Shown here in pieces: positions 1-8,752 of a stretch of DNA of 33,238 nucleotides (the first letter of the stretch is position 1; every line of letters starts with the position of its first letter). This DNA comes from Paenibacillus sp. Lineage in GTDB: Bacteria; Bacillota; Bacilli; Paenibacillales; Paenibacillaceae. Where the stretch lies: assembly GCA_031254035.1 (NCBI GenBank), contig JAIRVF010000143.1, forward strand, positions 1 to 33,238. The letters are read 5' to 3'. Below the pieces are notes generated by a model that saw only the letters and a list, made by a program, of their open reading frames with translations, ran no database searches and was not told the DNA's origin. The position numbers and the translations under genes were made by a program.

Positions 1-40
1 CCTCGCATAATGTCAAGAACTAATTTCAGTATTGAGCCAA

Positions 41-79
41 AAAAAGAGCGGGCTATCTTTTTGATAGCCTGCTCTTTTC
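41..79 (-). terminator. Rho-independent terminator of the EF-G-binding protein gene
   Basis: A 16-bp near-perfect inverted repeat (arms 42-57 and 63-78) with a 5-nt loop. Read on the minus strand it ends in a run of seven T, so it fits best as the terminator of the gene ending at 140. The plus-strand side also has T residues and may terminate in both directions. Confidence 0.85.
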
Positions 80-139
80 TTGATATTTGGTCTTGCGCCT
101 TATCTTAATGACATTGCCTCTAAGGGCAGCCGTTTCTCG

Positions 140-697
140 TTATTTGCGAACGGAGAGAATAAACTTCTCCAGTGATTCTGTATTGGTTATGCTCTGATTA
201 CATCCATGGTTATCCATACACACATATTGGCCAATGGAAGAATAATTATCTAGCGAAGCCTTGGTTCGAACAGTGAAAAATGCAAGCTCTTGATGCCGAT
301 TGCAGAACAAGCAATACCCTTTCTTGTGTGTCGGTGTAATTCTTCTCTCAATACCAATGAACTGACCTTCGAACGGATAGACAATAAACAATTTATTCGT
401 GGCAATATCTATCCAACTCAGATACGTCACATATCGAAAATCGATGGATTGTAAATCAGGCAATTTTAGTTTCTTATTCTTAGGGAATAGCTTCTGAATC
501 TGTTTCAGCGTGATCGGTGGATATGGCTCCAGACATGGTTCTAATTCGCTTAGATATTTCTGGAAACCATGCGCCATCTCAAGGGTCGTTGTTTGTTCCA
601 ACAACTGCTGCTGATCCTTTGTCAGGTCATCAAATGCTTTTATAAAATAACTACAACTATGTCCTTTAAAAATCAAAATGCTCAAAAATGACCTCAA
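140..697 (-). CDS. FusB/FusC-family EF-G-binding protein, 5' end damaged or truncated
   Basis: This family binds elongation factor G and frees stalled EF-G from ribosomes; FusB and FusC give fusidic acid resistance in staphylococci. The C-terminal treble-clef zinc finger is visible as C129-x2-C132 followed by C160, H164 and C166. The middle region (residues 60-120) matches the EF-G-binding core. At 185 aa the protein is about 25-30 residues shorter than FusB (213 aa), and what is missing is the N-terminal helix. The longest frame opens with a TTG (695-697) without a Shine-Dalgarno sequence, and its first 18 residues look unlike the family, whereas homology resumes at IKAFDDL. An indel or rearrangement has probably removed the true start. 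The gene may be a pseudogene, or may use an internal start. Confidence 0.7.
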   Translation of the reverse strand: MRSFLSILIFKGHSCSYFIKAFDDLTKDQQQLLEQTTTLEMAHGFQKYLSELEPCLEPYPPITLKQIQKLFPKNKKLKLPDLQSIDFRYVTYLSWIDIATNKLFIVYPFEGQFIGIERRITPTHKKGYCLFCNRHQELAFFTVRTKASLDNYSSIGQYVCMDNHGCNQSITNTESLEKFILSVRK

Positions 698-722
698 TAA
701 CGGCCGTTATGTCCCTTAAAGT
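657..722. repeat. Short direct repeat and palindrome at the broken 5' end
   Basis: A TATGTCC(C)TTTAAA-like motif occurs at about 659-670 and again at 708-719. The second copy follows a perfect palindrome, AACGGCCGTT (699-708). The repeat brackets the point where the EF-G-binding protein loses family similarity, so it may mark the rearrangement. The rest of 723-925 shows no gene. Confidence 0.4.
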
Positions 723-925
723 TTTGAGTCGCTGTTATAAAAGTGACTTCCCAATCATATGTATTACTACATGTTATGTAGAAGATCATAATTGTACCGT
801 ACGCAATCTTGATCAGAGGCCCTTTCCCGCCCTTCAAATTTACTGTCTGGAAGAATTTATAATGCCTTTACCGTGAAAATGAAATATAATGATAAGATCT
901 TGCAAAAAAAACTGGGGGAACTTCT

Positions 926-2278
926 ATGACAACACCGCAAAAAAGCCCAGAGTCATCAGGAAAAAATGATCGTTTTTCTTCGACAGGGTTCATTCTGGCC
1001 GCCATCGGCAGCTCCGTGGGTCTCGGAAACATGTGGAAATTTCCGTACATCACGGGCGAAAACGGCGGCGCTGCTTTCTTCATGCTCTTTATCATCTGCA
1101 TGCTCGTCATCGGTTTGCCCGTTCTGCTGGCCGAGCTGGCCATTGGCCGAGCGGGCAGAGGAAGCGCAGCCACCTCGTTTGTTAAAGCCGGCGGCTCCAA
1201 AATTTTCGGCCGTCTCGGTTTGCTGCAGGTCATCGCTCCTTTCTTGATCCTGACCTTCTACATTATCGTTGCGGGCTGGACGCTGAATTACGCCGTCCAA
1301 TCCTTCGATGGACATTTGTACAGCAACCCTGATTATAAAGGACAATTCACAACCTTTATCGGTGGCTACATGCCGATCGTTTGGCAGGCGGTAGCGATCT
1401 TAATTACGGGATTTGTCGTGGTCAAGGGCATCTCCGGAGGCATTGAAAAGTTCAACAAGGTGCTCATTCCTGGACTCATCATCCTGCTGATCGTCTTGAT
1501 GATTCGTGCCGTAACCCTGCCGGGTGCGGGTGAAGGAGTATCGTTTTTCCTGAAACCCGACTTTTCCAAGTTAACTCCGGAATCCGCGTTGGTCGCTTTG
1601 GGGCATGCTTTCTTCTCCCTATCTTTGGGGATGGGCATTCTGCTTACTTATGGCGCCTATGTCGACAAGCGCCAATCCCTCGGATCGGCGACGTTGGCCA
1701 TCGGGGCCGGTGACTTGATCTATGCTTTCATTGCTGGGCTCATCATTTTCCCGACAACCGCTTCCTTCGGGATTGCGCCCGACTCGGGACCGAGCCTCGT
1801 GTTTATCGCTCTGCCGGCAGCTTTCTCGGCCATGCCGTTTGGATCGTTTTTCGGTGGGCTGTTCTTCATCTTATTAGCCATCGCGGCCCTTACGTCGTCG
1901 GTGTCGCTGCTGGAAGTGCCCGTTTCATTCACGATGGACCGCTGGGGCTGGAGTCGCTTAAAATCCGTGCTTATCATCTGCGTACTGGTGATGTTGATCG
2001 GCCTTCCTTCGGCGTTGTCCTTCGGGCTCATGCCTTCTTTAACAGACATGGGCGGCAAAAACTTCTTTGACTGGCTCGATTTCATCACCTCCAACATCCT
2101 GCTTCCGGTAGGTGGACTCATCACCACCTTGTTTGCCGGATACTTTTGGAAGGGTGCCGCAGAGGCGGCGGGCTTAAAATCCGGATGGTTCCGGGTATGG
2201 CTGTTTATGCTCCGGTATATCGCACCGATTCTCGTTTTCCTGGTGCTTCTGCATACGTCGGGCATCATTAAAATCTAA
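926..2278 (+). CDS. Sodium-dependent transporter, NSS (neurotransmitter:sodium symporter) family
   Basis: A 450-aa polytopic membrane protein of the LeuT/MhsT/Tyt1 fold, which couples Na+ entry to uptake of an amino acid or related solute. The family signature lies at residues 29-40 (SSVGLGNMWKFP), in unwound transmembrane helix 1 where Na+ and substrate bind. Helix 2 follows with PVLLAELAIGRAGRG. About 11 hydrophobic segments can be counted, the usual bacterial number. A GGGGGA ribosome site lies 6-7 nt before the ATG. The gene stands alone, between the minus-strand EF-G-binding protein gene and a strong terminator. The substrate cannot be read from the sequence. Confidence 0.93.
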   Translation: MTTPQKSPESSGKNDRFSSTGFILAAIGSSVGLGNMWKFPYITGENGGAAFFMLFIICMLVIGLPVLLAELAIGRAGRGSAATSFVKAGGSKIFGRLGLLQVIAPFLILTFYIIVAGWTLNYAVQSFDGHLYSNPDYKGQFTTFIGGYMPIVWQAVAILITGFVVVKGISGGIEKFNKVLIPGLIILLIVLMIRAVTLPGAGEGVSFFLKPDFSKLTPESALVALGHAFFSLSLGMGILLTYGAYVDKRQSLGSATLAIGAGDLIYAFIAGLIIFPTTASFGIAPDSGPSLVFIALPAAFSAMPFGSFFGGLFFILLAIAALTSSVSLLEVPVSFTMDRWGWSRLKSVLIICVLVMLIGLPSALSFGLMPSLTDMGGKNFFDWLDFITSNILLPVGGLITTLFAGYFWKGAAEAAGLKSGWFRVWLFMLRYIAPILVFLVLLHTSGIIKI

Positions 2279-2284
2279 TAATAT

Positions 2285-2340
2285 AAAAAGGCAATCTCGC
2301 GGCTGTTATGAACAGTACCGTATCGAGATTGCCTTTTTTA
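2285..2340 (+). terminator. Terminator of the NSS transporter gene, possibly shared with zwf
   Basis: A 15-bp inverted repeat (2285-2299 and 2324-2338) ending in TTTTTT. It lies just after the transporter stop. The A-run on the other side means it could also stop transcription of zwf arriving on the minus strand. Confidence 0.85.
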
Positions 2341-2412
2341 AAAGTTTTTTAGGGTCCACGCAAAGTATTTAGAATACGCATCGAAGCAATGTATTATACG
2401 ACACTGTGCGGA

Positions 2413-3957
2413 TTAGCTGACAAGCTCCGCTTCGATCTGTTCTACTTGTATTTGTTCCTCTTGAAATACCTTTTCTGGAGCAGCAACGGATGTTTCGTCA
2501 AACCACCAATGATATCCATCCTCGGCAAGCAGCGCAGCGGCGGCTTGGGGTCCATGAGAACCCGCTTCGTACGGATAGAGCGGTACTTCATTCGCGGCAA
2601 AAGCCTCCAAAATCGGCTGGACCCACTGCCAGGACAGCTCGACTTCATCCCAATGAACGAAGAATGTGGAGTCGCCATTTAGTGCATCATGAATTAACGT
2701 TTCGTAAGCTTCCGACCCCTCGCTCCGGTCTGGGTACATATCGATATGAACCGGCTTGAACTTCCCATCGCGATCCGAGTTTTTCGTATTCAACTGAAGC
2801 GTGATGCCTCCGCTTGGACCAAAATCAATGACAAGCAGATTCGGAGCGCTCGTCTGGCCCACAGGTGTAGAGGAACTGAGCGGCTCTTTGAACTCGATCA
2901 CGATTCTTGTTTGTTTGGATTTAAGGCGTTTACCCGTTCGGATGTAGAAAGGGACTCCTCGCCAATAATAATTGTCGATATGCAATTTGGCTGCGATAAA
3001 CGTATCGTTCATCGACTGAGGCGAGATACCGGGTTCAGAAGTATACCCTTGGGCCGTTTGTCCTTGGATCGCTCCTGCGGCGTATTGCCCCCGTACGATA
3101 TGGCTGTGTACATCTTCTCTTGGAAGAGGATCTAGCGCCTCAAGGATCTTTTTCTTCTTAACTCGGATATCCTCCGGTGAGGCCACATGATGTGGCGAAT
3201 GAATGGTTAGCATCATCAGCAGCTGGAGCATATGGTTCTGGAACATATCTCGTACGGCACCGGCCTTGTCGTAGTAGCCCGCACGTTCTTCCACCCCGAC
3301 GGTTTCGTCAGCCGTAATTTGTACATTTGCTATATAACGATTATTCCACAATGCCTGAATGACCGGATTCGCTTCCTTGAGCGTCTCCAACTGCTGCACC
3401 ATGGATTTGCCGAGATAATGGTCGATCCGGTAAATTTCTTCTTCGGTAAATGCCTGGCTGAGCTGGCTATTCAGCTCTCGTGCTGAGGCAAGATCATGGC
3501 CGAATGGCTTTTCGATCACAAGCCGTTTCCAACCTGTTACGCTGCCAAGTCCACTTTCCTCGATTTGGGCGGCGATCGTTCCGAAGAAGTTCGGGGCAAC
3601 GGATAAATAGAACAATCGATTTGCCGTGCCTCCCACCTCACGTTCCCAGCGCTCCACCCGTTCTTTTAACAGAACAAAGTCCGCCTGCCGATCGATATGT
3701 AAGACGTTAAAGCCGAATAGGCTGACAAAAGCTTGCAAAGTTTCGTTTTCTATAACTTCCTGCCGGTAAAAATCCCGAAGGGACTGTTTCACATGAGCCT
3801 GGAAGGTTTCATCCGACAGTTCCTTTCTCCCAAGACCGATCACCGAAAAAGACTCCGGCAGTTTGCCTTGGTTATATAAATGATACAAAGCGGGGTATAT
3901 TTTTCGTTTCGCTAAATCCCCGGTTGCTCCAAACAATACATAAGTAACAGGATTCAT
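2413..3957 (-). CDS. zwf: Glucose-6-phosphate 1-dehydrogenase
   Basis: Oxidises glucose 6-phosphate to 6-phosphogluconolactone with NADP+, the entry step of the oxidative pentose phosphate pathway, in the cytoplasm. The N-terminal nucleotide-binding motif GATGDLAKRK comes directly after the start, and the active-site signature RIDHYLGK is present at about residue 180, with the catalytic histidine in its usual context. I chose the ATG at 3957 (514 aa) over the ATG six codons upstream at 3975. The upstream ATG overlaps the GGAAGGAG ribosome site that serves 3957, and NPVTYVLFGATGDL is the normal family start. The gene is divergent from the LysR regulator gene. Confidence 0.96.
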   Translation of the reverse strand: MNPVTYVLFGATGDLAKRKIYPALYHLYNQGKLPESFSVIGLGRKELSDETFQAHVKQSLRDFYRQEVIENETLQAFVSLFGFNVLHIDRQADFVLLKERVERWEREVGGTANRLFYLSVAPNFFGTIAAQIEESGLGSVTGWKRLVIEKPFGHDLASARELNSQLSQAFTEEEIYRIDHYLGKSMVQQLETLKEANPVIQALWNNRYIANVQITADETVGVEERAGYYDKAGAVRDMFQNHMLQLLMMLTIHSPHHVASPEDIRVKKKKILEALDPLPREDVHSHIVRGQYAAGAIQGQTAQGYTSEPGISPQSMNDTFIAAKLHIDNYYWRGVPFYIRTGKRLKSKQTRIVIEFKEPLSSSTPVGQTSAPNLLVIDFGPSGGITLQLNTKNSDRDGKFKPVHIDMYPDRSEGSEAYETLIHDALNGDSTFFVHWDEVELSWQWVQPILEAFAANEVPLYPYEAGSHGPQAAAALLAEDGYHWWFDETSVAAPEKVFQEEQIQVEQIEAELVS

Positions 3958-3975
3958 CCCGATTGCTCCTTCCAT

Positions 3976-4106
3976 TCAGAGCCGCATGACGAAATATGAC
4001 GGTTTCGCCCCACATGACTCTGGTTTCTCTGTCTTTGATTCACTATAATACATATATGTGCTATACATGTAATCAATATATTTTCGAGGAGATATAGACT
4101 GTATCT
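3976..4106. promoter_or_regulatory. Divergent control region between zwf and the LysR gene
   Basis: A TATAAT at 4044-4049 faces the LysR gene. An imperfect dyad (about 4048-4070, TACAT...ATGTA arms) spans the region just downstream. LysR-type regulators commonly bind T-N11-A dyads in divergent promoters, so this is a candidate autoregulatory site. No clear -35 box was found. Confidence 0.4.
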
Positions 4107-4985
4107 ATGACTAACAATTTTGAATTGTATAAAGTTTTCTACTGGGCGGCCAAAATGGGTAGCTTAACGCAAGCAGCAAAAGCGCTATATTTGACCCAGC
4201 CCAGTGTCAGCCATGCTATCAAACAACTTGAAGAAAGAATTGGCGTCACCCTTTTTTACCGCAATTCCAAAGGCGTGGCCCTTACCCAGGAGGGCAAAGT
4301 TCTATTCTCTTATGTAGAACAGTCCCAAATACTCATTAATTTGGCAGAGGAAAAAATGGTTGCGCTCAAGAATCTGGACAGCGGCGAGCTGCGGATCGGC
4401 GGCAGCGATTCGTTGTTCAAACATTTCCTTCTCCCGTTTTTGGAAGATTTCCACGTGCAATATCCAGGCATTAAATTGCATTTGAAGCATGGCACGACGC
4501 CGGAAGTCATCTCTTACCTGAAGGAAGGACGAATCGACCTGGGGGTGGTGCGGATGCCAATCGTGGATTCACAGCTTGAAGTCTACGAAAGCACCGAGAT
4601 CCAGGATTGTTTTGTTGCTGGCGAGCGTTATGCGGAGCTGAAAGGACATACGATGTCCATGGAGGAGCTGATGGAATATCCCGTAATATTGTTTTCACGC
4701 AACAGCAGGGTCAGAATGGCGATTAATGAGCTGTTCGAAAAATACGGACATGTGCTGAAGCCGGATATTGAAGTAGGAAGTGTTGATCTACTCATCGAGT
4801 TTGCCCGCAGAGGTCTTGGCATTTCTTATGTCACGCGGGAATTTGTATCCAAGGAATTGAAGGAAGGATCTCTGTTCGAAGTTAAACTGGATATCGAGAT
4901 TCCTCCATCCAAAGTAGGCCTCATGACCATGCGCAATTTGCCGATCTCTGCTGCGGCGACAAAATTCATGGAGACGTTTCGTTAA
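4107..4985 (+). CDS. LysR-family transcriptional regulator
   Basis: A 292-aa regulator with an N-terminal winged helix-turn-helix (residues 17-45, motif TQAAKALYLTQPSVSHAIKQ) followed by a periplasmic-binding-protein-type effector domain (about 90-290). It binds DNA as a tetramer and responds to an unknown small ligand. The ATG is 15 nt downstream of GAGGAG, longer than usual, but an in-frame TAG lies between them, so no earlier start is possible. The targets may include the divergent zwf gene or the convergent oxidoreductase gene; the sequence does not decide this. Confidence 0.92.
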   Translation: MTNNFELYKVFYWAAKMGSLTQAAKALYLTQPSVSHAIKQLEERIGVTLFYRNSKGVALTQEGKVLFSYVEQSQILINLAEEKMVALKNLDSGELRIGGSDSLFKHFLLPFLEDFHVQYPGIKLHLKHGTTPEVISYLKEGRIDLGVVRMPIVDSQLEVYESTEIQDCFVAGERYAELKGHTMSMEELMEYPVILFSRNSRVRMAINELFEKYGHVLKPDIEVGSVDLLIEFARRGLGISYVTREFVSKELKEGSLFEVKLDIEIPPSKVGLMTMRNLPISAAATKFMETFR

Positions 4986-5102
4986 GACTCCCACGTTCAA
5001 AGCCGCGAGCTGACACCTTCGGTATCATCGGTATTCTTGAGTGGTAGTCGATAAACCCGATTTAATTTCCCAATAACCGAAACCTTGTCAGCCTATCCTG
5101 TT

Positions 5103-6245
5103 TTACATGTCATCATTAGGCGAAAAATCCATCGCTTTCCCAATATCATAATCATCAAGATCGATATCCAATTCCATGCCTAGCGCCAACTTTGCCAACT
5201 GACTTCCTATAAAAGGGCCCATCGTCAATCCGGACGCTCCGAGTCCATTTGCCGCCAGAAGACCTTCCCAGCCGGGAACATCTCCGATCACAGGAAGAAA
5301 ACCTGGTGTAAAAGGACGGAAACCAACTCTTACCTCCTGAAAGGTGCTGTCTGCTAAACGAGGTGCTATGGCGAGCCCTTTATTCAGAACTTCCTGCATA
5401 CCCCCTGCTGTAATCCTGTTGTCATAACCTTCGATTTCGTTTTCGTGAGTTGCGCCTATTACGATCTTCTGTTGATCGAAGGCCAAAAGATACTGATCCG
5501 AAGGCGGCATAATGACAGGCCAGTTGCCGGTGTCTTGATTGTCATGAACCTGTAAATGCATGATTTGCGCTTTTTGGAAACGAACATTAAAGTGAATGCC
5601 TAAAGGCTGCAGCAACTGTCCTGCCCAAGCCCCTGCACAAACAATGGTTTTATCAGCCGAGAAGTTATCACTGCCTACAGTTACTCCAGTTACGCAGTTC
5701 GCTTGAAATTGAATCGTAGCCTCTCCATTGATAAGGATGGCTCCATTTCTTTGTGCTGACCGGATTAATGCATCACGTAATGCTCGTCCATCGACACGGG
5801 CGGCACCGCTAATTCGAACCGAATGATAACCTTCTGCTAACAGAGGAAAGAGCTGATGGGTTTCATTCGGATTCAGCCGTGTTATTTCACCGATTTCCGG
5901 TGCGTCTGCTTTGCGCAGGTCCGCCCGCTCCTCCATCTTTCTAATTTTCTCTAATTCATTATGAATGCTAAGGGCACCAACTTGAGCATAACCGGTGTCC
6001 GTCTCCCCCCCTCTTTTAAGCTCTTCGATCAACCCTGGATAAAAGCTAGCGCCAGCCTTTGCCAGACGGTACCATGCCTGATTGCGCCGTTGTGACAGCC
6101 ATGGACAAATAATACCCGCAGCGGCATCCGTAGCCTGTCCTTTATCTTTGCGGTCTATAATAAGGACATCTGCTCCCAACTTTGCTAGCTGGTATGCTGT
6201 CGATGCCCCAAGAATCCCTGATCCAATAATGATGAATTTCTTCAT
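5103..6245 (-). CDS. FAD-dependent amine/D-amino-acid oxidoreductase (DAO family, DadA/glycine oxidase type)
   Basis: A 380-aa flavoprotein. The N-terminal dinucleotide-binding motif GSGILGASTAYQLA (residues 8-21) binds FAD, with an acidic residue (IIDR) at the end of the second strand. The C-terminal VGFRPFTPGFLPVIGDVPG and the glycine-rich stretch NGLGASGLTMGP are typical of the DAO superfamily (DadA, glycine oxidase ThiO, sarcosine oxidase subunits). It probably oxidises an amino acid or N-methyl amine to the imine. No thiamine genes lie nearby, so ThiO is not supported. The gene is transcribed alone, convergent with the LysR gene. The ribosome site (AAAGGGATG) is moderate. Confidence 0.88.
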   Translation of the reverse strand: MKKFIIIGSGILGASTAYQLAKLGADVLIIDRKDKGQATDAAAGIICPWLSQRRNQAWYRLAKAGASFYPGLIEELKRGGETDTGYAQVGALSIHNELEKIRKMEERADLRKADAPEIGEITRLNPNETHQLFPLLAEGYHSVRISGAARVDGRALRDALIRSAQRNGAILINGEATIQFQANCVTGVTVGSDNFSADKTIVCAGAWAGQLLQPLGIHFNVRFQKAQIMHLQVHDNQDTGNWPVIMPPSDQYLLAFDQQKIVIGATHENEIEGYDNRITAGGMQEVLNKGLAIAPRLADSTFQEVRVGFRPFTPGFLPVIGDVPGWEGLLAANGLGASGLTMGPFIGSQLAKLALGMELDIDLDDYDIGKAMDFSPNDDM

Positions 6246-6265
6246 AACTACATCCCTTTCTTAGC

Positions 6266-6298
6266 TCACTGTACCCATTATCACTGTACCCATTATAG
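6266..6298 (-). promoter_or_regulatory. Tandem 15-bp repeat overlapping the oxidoreductase promoter
   Basis: TCACTGTACCCATTA occurs twice in perfect head-to-tail copies (6266-6280 and 6281-6295). Read on the minus strand, the upstream copy forms part of a TATAAT -10 box (6293-6298), and the duplication yields a second TAATGGG. It may be a recent promoter duplication or a double binding site. No -35 consensus was seen. Confidence 0.45.
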
Positions 6299-6342
6299 CG
6301 AACAATACATGACATTATAGAATTTTGTCGTTAACGGCTAAA

Positions 6343-6393
6343 GAAAAAACAGCGGCAGCCACAGACCAAAGATGGTCCGAGCTTACCGCCGTA
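6343..6393 (-). terminator. Terminator-like hairpin after the first chemoreceptor
   Basis: On the minus strand an imperfect GC-rich stem (GGCGG..AGC..GGACC with GGTC..GCT..CCGC) is followed by TTTTTTC. The same 50 bp recur at 8679-8729 after the second receptor, so they belong to the duplicated unit. Confidence 0.6.
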
Positions 6394-6400
6394 TCATGAA

Positions 6401-8392
6401 TTACTCTCTGTAAATTTTAAATTTCTTGACGAGCGATTCCAATCCGCTGCTTGATTGACTTAGGGATTCGGCTGATTGAGTCACTGTCTCAATAGCTTTT
6501 AATTGATCCTGCGACGAGGCACTGACTTCTTCGGCGGCAGCCGCAGACTCTTCCGAAATAGCAGATAGGCTCTGGATGGATTGGACTACATTTTCCTTAA
6601 GTGCGGACATCTCCTGCACTTCTTTGGACATTCCATTGATGGATTCAATGACTTGATGCATTAACCCTTGAATGTTTGTAAATGCAACCTCGGTAGCATG
6701 TACCGCTTCATTTTGTTCCGATGAGATCTCTTTGGTACGGACCATGGCTTCGGTGGCATGTTCAGCTTCCTCCATAATGCCTTGGATCGTTTCACGAATT
6801 TGTTCGGTTGAAGCTGCAGATTGTTCCGCAAGTTTACGCACTTCCGTAGCGACGACGGAGAATCCTCGGCCTGCCTCTCCGGCTCTTGCCGCTTCGATGG
6901 ACGCATTCAATGCAAGCAGGTTGGTTTGGGCTGAGATGGATTTAATAATTTCAACTACGGTCTGGATATCACTGATTTTATTCACAAGCAGCTCTAACAC
7001 CTGTTCAATCGATTGAATCTCCGAGAATGATTCTTTCGAACGCGACTGGAGTTCAGCCAATGTTTCTCTACCACTTATGCTTGCCTGCTGGGTTTCGTTC
7101 GATTTCTGCTGCATGGAATTCATCGTTTTTTCAACCAAAATAAACTGTGAAGCCAGATATCCTGTGACCTGATGCATATCATCCAGATTTTTGGCACTTT
7201 CCGCTGCCCCTTGAGCGACATCCGACATCGCATGGGCTATTTCTTCGCTTGTTGCTTTTGTCTCTTCAGACACTGCACTAAGGTTGACGGCCGAATCCGA
7301 TAATTTCCCGGACGAATCGATCACGTTAGTTAAAACTTCACGTACACTTTGAACCATTTGATTGAAGTGACCTGTTAACTGTCCAATTTCGTCTTTCGAT
7401 CTTACCGTCCCTTGAACCGTTAAATCTCCCTCCGCCATTAATCGTACTTGCTTGGTTAACTGAATAATCGGTTTCGTGAAAAACCGGGCGACAAAAAAGA
7501 CGATGATAGCTGAAATAACAATGGTGCATATGGTAATGGTTAAACTCATGTTCTGAATATGGTTCGAAAGTGTTAAAAGATTCGATTCTTTATAAAAAGC
7601 GCCGATTTTCCAGCCTGTCACAGGCGATGTTGTATAATACAATATTTTCTTTACACCCTTCTCGGTGTACTGTATTTTACCTGAATCTTTACCTTCACTG
7701 TACATTTTTTCAACAAACGGTTTGTCACGCTGATTCTTCCCATCTGAGCCAGGAAGTACAACAGGATCTCCCGTGGAGTCCAAAATAAATCCAAAACCAT
7801 CGTATCCAACATTGGTTTCATTAACTTGCTTTGTGATTTCATCCAGATTCACATCCATTGCGATAACACCTAATACCTTGTTATTTTCCACAACCGCCTT
7901 GGATATGGATATTGTCATTTTCTGATCTATACTATCTTTGTAAGGAGGGCTAAATTTCACGTTGTCCTTATCCTCGTTGGCCAATTTGTACCAAGGTCTA
8001 GTATGGGGATCATAACTTTTTCCATAAACGTCTGGTTCGGAATCATACATGTGCTTGGTTGAATCTCCCGCATAAATAGTTGATACATCCGGATTTATTT
8101 TAGTGAAGGATTTCCATTCATCAATCATGGACGGAGTCAGCGTTTTTGTATTTTCAAGAATATCTTTTAATTCCGTTTCATCACTAAAGTGTAAAAGATC
8201 TTTTGCATAATTACTAATACGTAAATCCGTAATTTGTGTTAAGTTTTTTGCTTCTTCAGCTCCGATTACGTCTAGGTTATCTTTAAAGCTGTTAGTCAAT
8301 TGCGAGCCAATCACCAATTGAGAAATAACCATCGCAACAATCTGCAGTACTCCAAAAATAAGTATAAGTTTATTTTGTAGCTTGTTTAACAT
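6401..8392 (-). CDS. Methyl-accepting chemotaxis protein, dCache sensor with amino-acid-binding motif (copy 1)
   Basis: A 663-aa transmembrane chemoreceptor. Order: transmembrane helix 1 (about 8-30), extracellular double-Cache domain (about 35-275), transmembrane helix 2 (about 283-305), HAMP linker (about 305-357), and a long cytoplasmic coiled-coil signalling domain whose tip (AQTNLLALNASIEAARAGE) contacts CheA and CheW. The dCache domain carries Y127, R132, W134, Y135, Y151 and D180, in the arrangement known for amino-acid-binding dCache domains (YxxxxRxWY...Y...D), so an amino acid ligand is likely. AGGGGG precedes the ATG. The gene is a tandem paralogue of the next one: the cytoplasmic halves are almost identical while the sensor halves differ. 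Confidence 0.95.
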   Translation of the reverse strand: MLNKLQNKLILIFGVLQIVAMVISQLVIGSQLTNSFKDNLDVIGAEEAKNLTQITDLRISNYAKDLLHFSDETELKDILENTKTLTPSMIDEWKSFTKINPDVSTIYAGDSTKHMYDSEPDVYGKSYDPHTRPWYKLANEDKDNVKFSPPYKDSIDQKMTISISKAVVENNKVLGVIAMDVNLDEITKQVNETNVGYDGFGFILDSTGDPVVLPGSDGKNQRDKPFVEKMYSEGKDSGKIQYTEKGVKKILYYTTSPVTGWKIGAFYKESNLLTLSNHIQNMSLTITICTIVISAIIVFFVARFFTKPIIQLTKQVRLMAEGDLTVQGTVRSKDEIGQLTGHFNQMVQSVREVLTNVIDSSGKLSDSAVNLSAVSEETKATSEEIAHAMSDVAQGAAESAKNLDDMHQVTGYLASQFILVEKTMNSMQQKSNETQQASISGRETLAELQSRSKESFSEIQSIEQVLELLVNKISDIQTVVEIIKSISAQTNLLALNASIEAARAGEAGRGFSVVATEVRKLAEQSAASTEQIRETIQGIMEEAEHATEAMVRTKEISSEQNEAVHATEVAFTNIQGLMHQVIESINGMSKEVQEMSALKENVVQSIQSLSAISEESAAAAEEVSASSQDQLKAIETVTQSAESLSQSSSGLESLVKKFKIYRE

Positions 8393-8506
8393 GATGTCTG
8401 CCCCCTATGTTGTGCAAGCGCTACCAATTCATTACTTAAAATAGTTACTAATAACAGTAATGATGCAATAACGTCTTCCGTTCAAACATATATTTAGTTA
8501 GACTTT

Positions 8507-8535
8507 ATTATACTAAAGACCTAAATCAAAGTAAA
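8507..8535 (-). promoter_or_regulatory. Candidate promoter of chemoreceptor copy 1
   Basis: On the minus strand TTTACT (8530-8535) is 17 bp from TATAAT (8507-8512), a good SigA-type match about 115 bp before the start codon. A promoter-like plus-strand pair (TTGACG, then AATAAT) is also present nearby. It belongs to the relic leader described next. Confidence 0.5.
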
Positions 8536-8554
8536 TATTTTTGTCGAAATTTGA

Positions 8555-8665
8555 CGTTTTATTTTCCGACGTTCGGAATAATGACAATTTATACATCGTA
8601 TAAGGAGCCTGGCCATTGGTGGACTCCTTTTTGCTTTTTATGCCCATCGAAGGCCCCTTTTTCTC
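8555..8665 (+). other. Relic of the permease leader between the two chemoreceptor genes
   Basis: The intergenic stretch 8393-8752 holds no gene. Its plus strand contains a hairpin AAGGAG...CTCCTTTTT enclosing CCATTGGTGG, followed by GCCCATCGA. The same series of blocks occurs at 11,044-11,090 in front of the ArsB/NhaD-type permease gene. Here no permease follows. It looks like a duplicated and decayed copy of that leader, left when the receptor plus its divergent leader was duplicated. Confidence 0.5.
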
Positions 8666-8678
8666 TTTAGAGATTGAA

Positions 8679-8729
8679 GAAAAAACAGCGGCAGCCACAG
8701 ACCAAAGATGGTCCGAGCTTACCGCCGTA
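8679..8729 (-). terminator. Terminator-like hairpin after the second chemoreceptor
   Basis: Second copy of the hairpin at 6343-6393, with the same stem and T-run on the minus strand. The near-identity of the two copies shows that the duplication included the 3' flank. Confidence 0.6.
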
Positions 8730-8752
8730 TCATGGTTTACCCTCTTTAAATT

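Noticed and set aside
688..876. Small plus-strand frame before the transporter gene
   Set aside because: No ribosome site, Cys-rich random-looking translation, and overlap with a repeat and palindrome.
926..2268. Several open frames on the minus strand inside the NSS transporter gene
   Set aside because: Low-complexity composition, no ribosome sites, and fully covered by a strongly recognisable gene on the other strand.
8393..8752. c-di-GMP riboswitch upstream of the chemoreceptor gene
   Set aside because: Chemoreceptor genes often have one, but I could not find the conserved GEMM core in either orientation.
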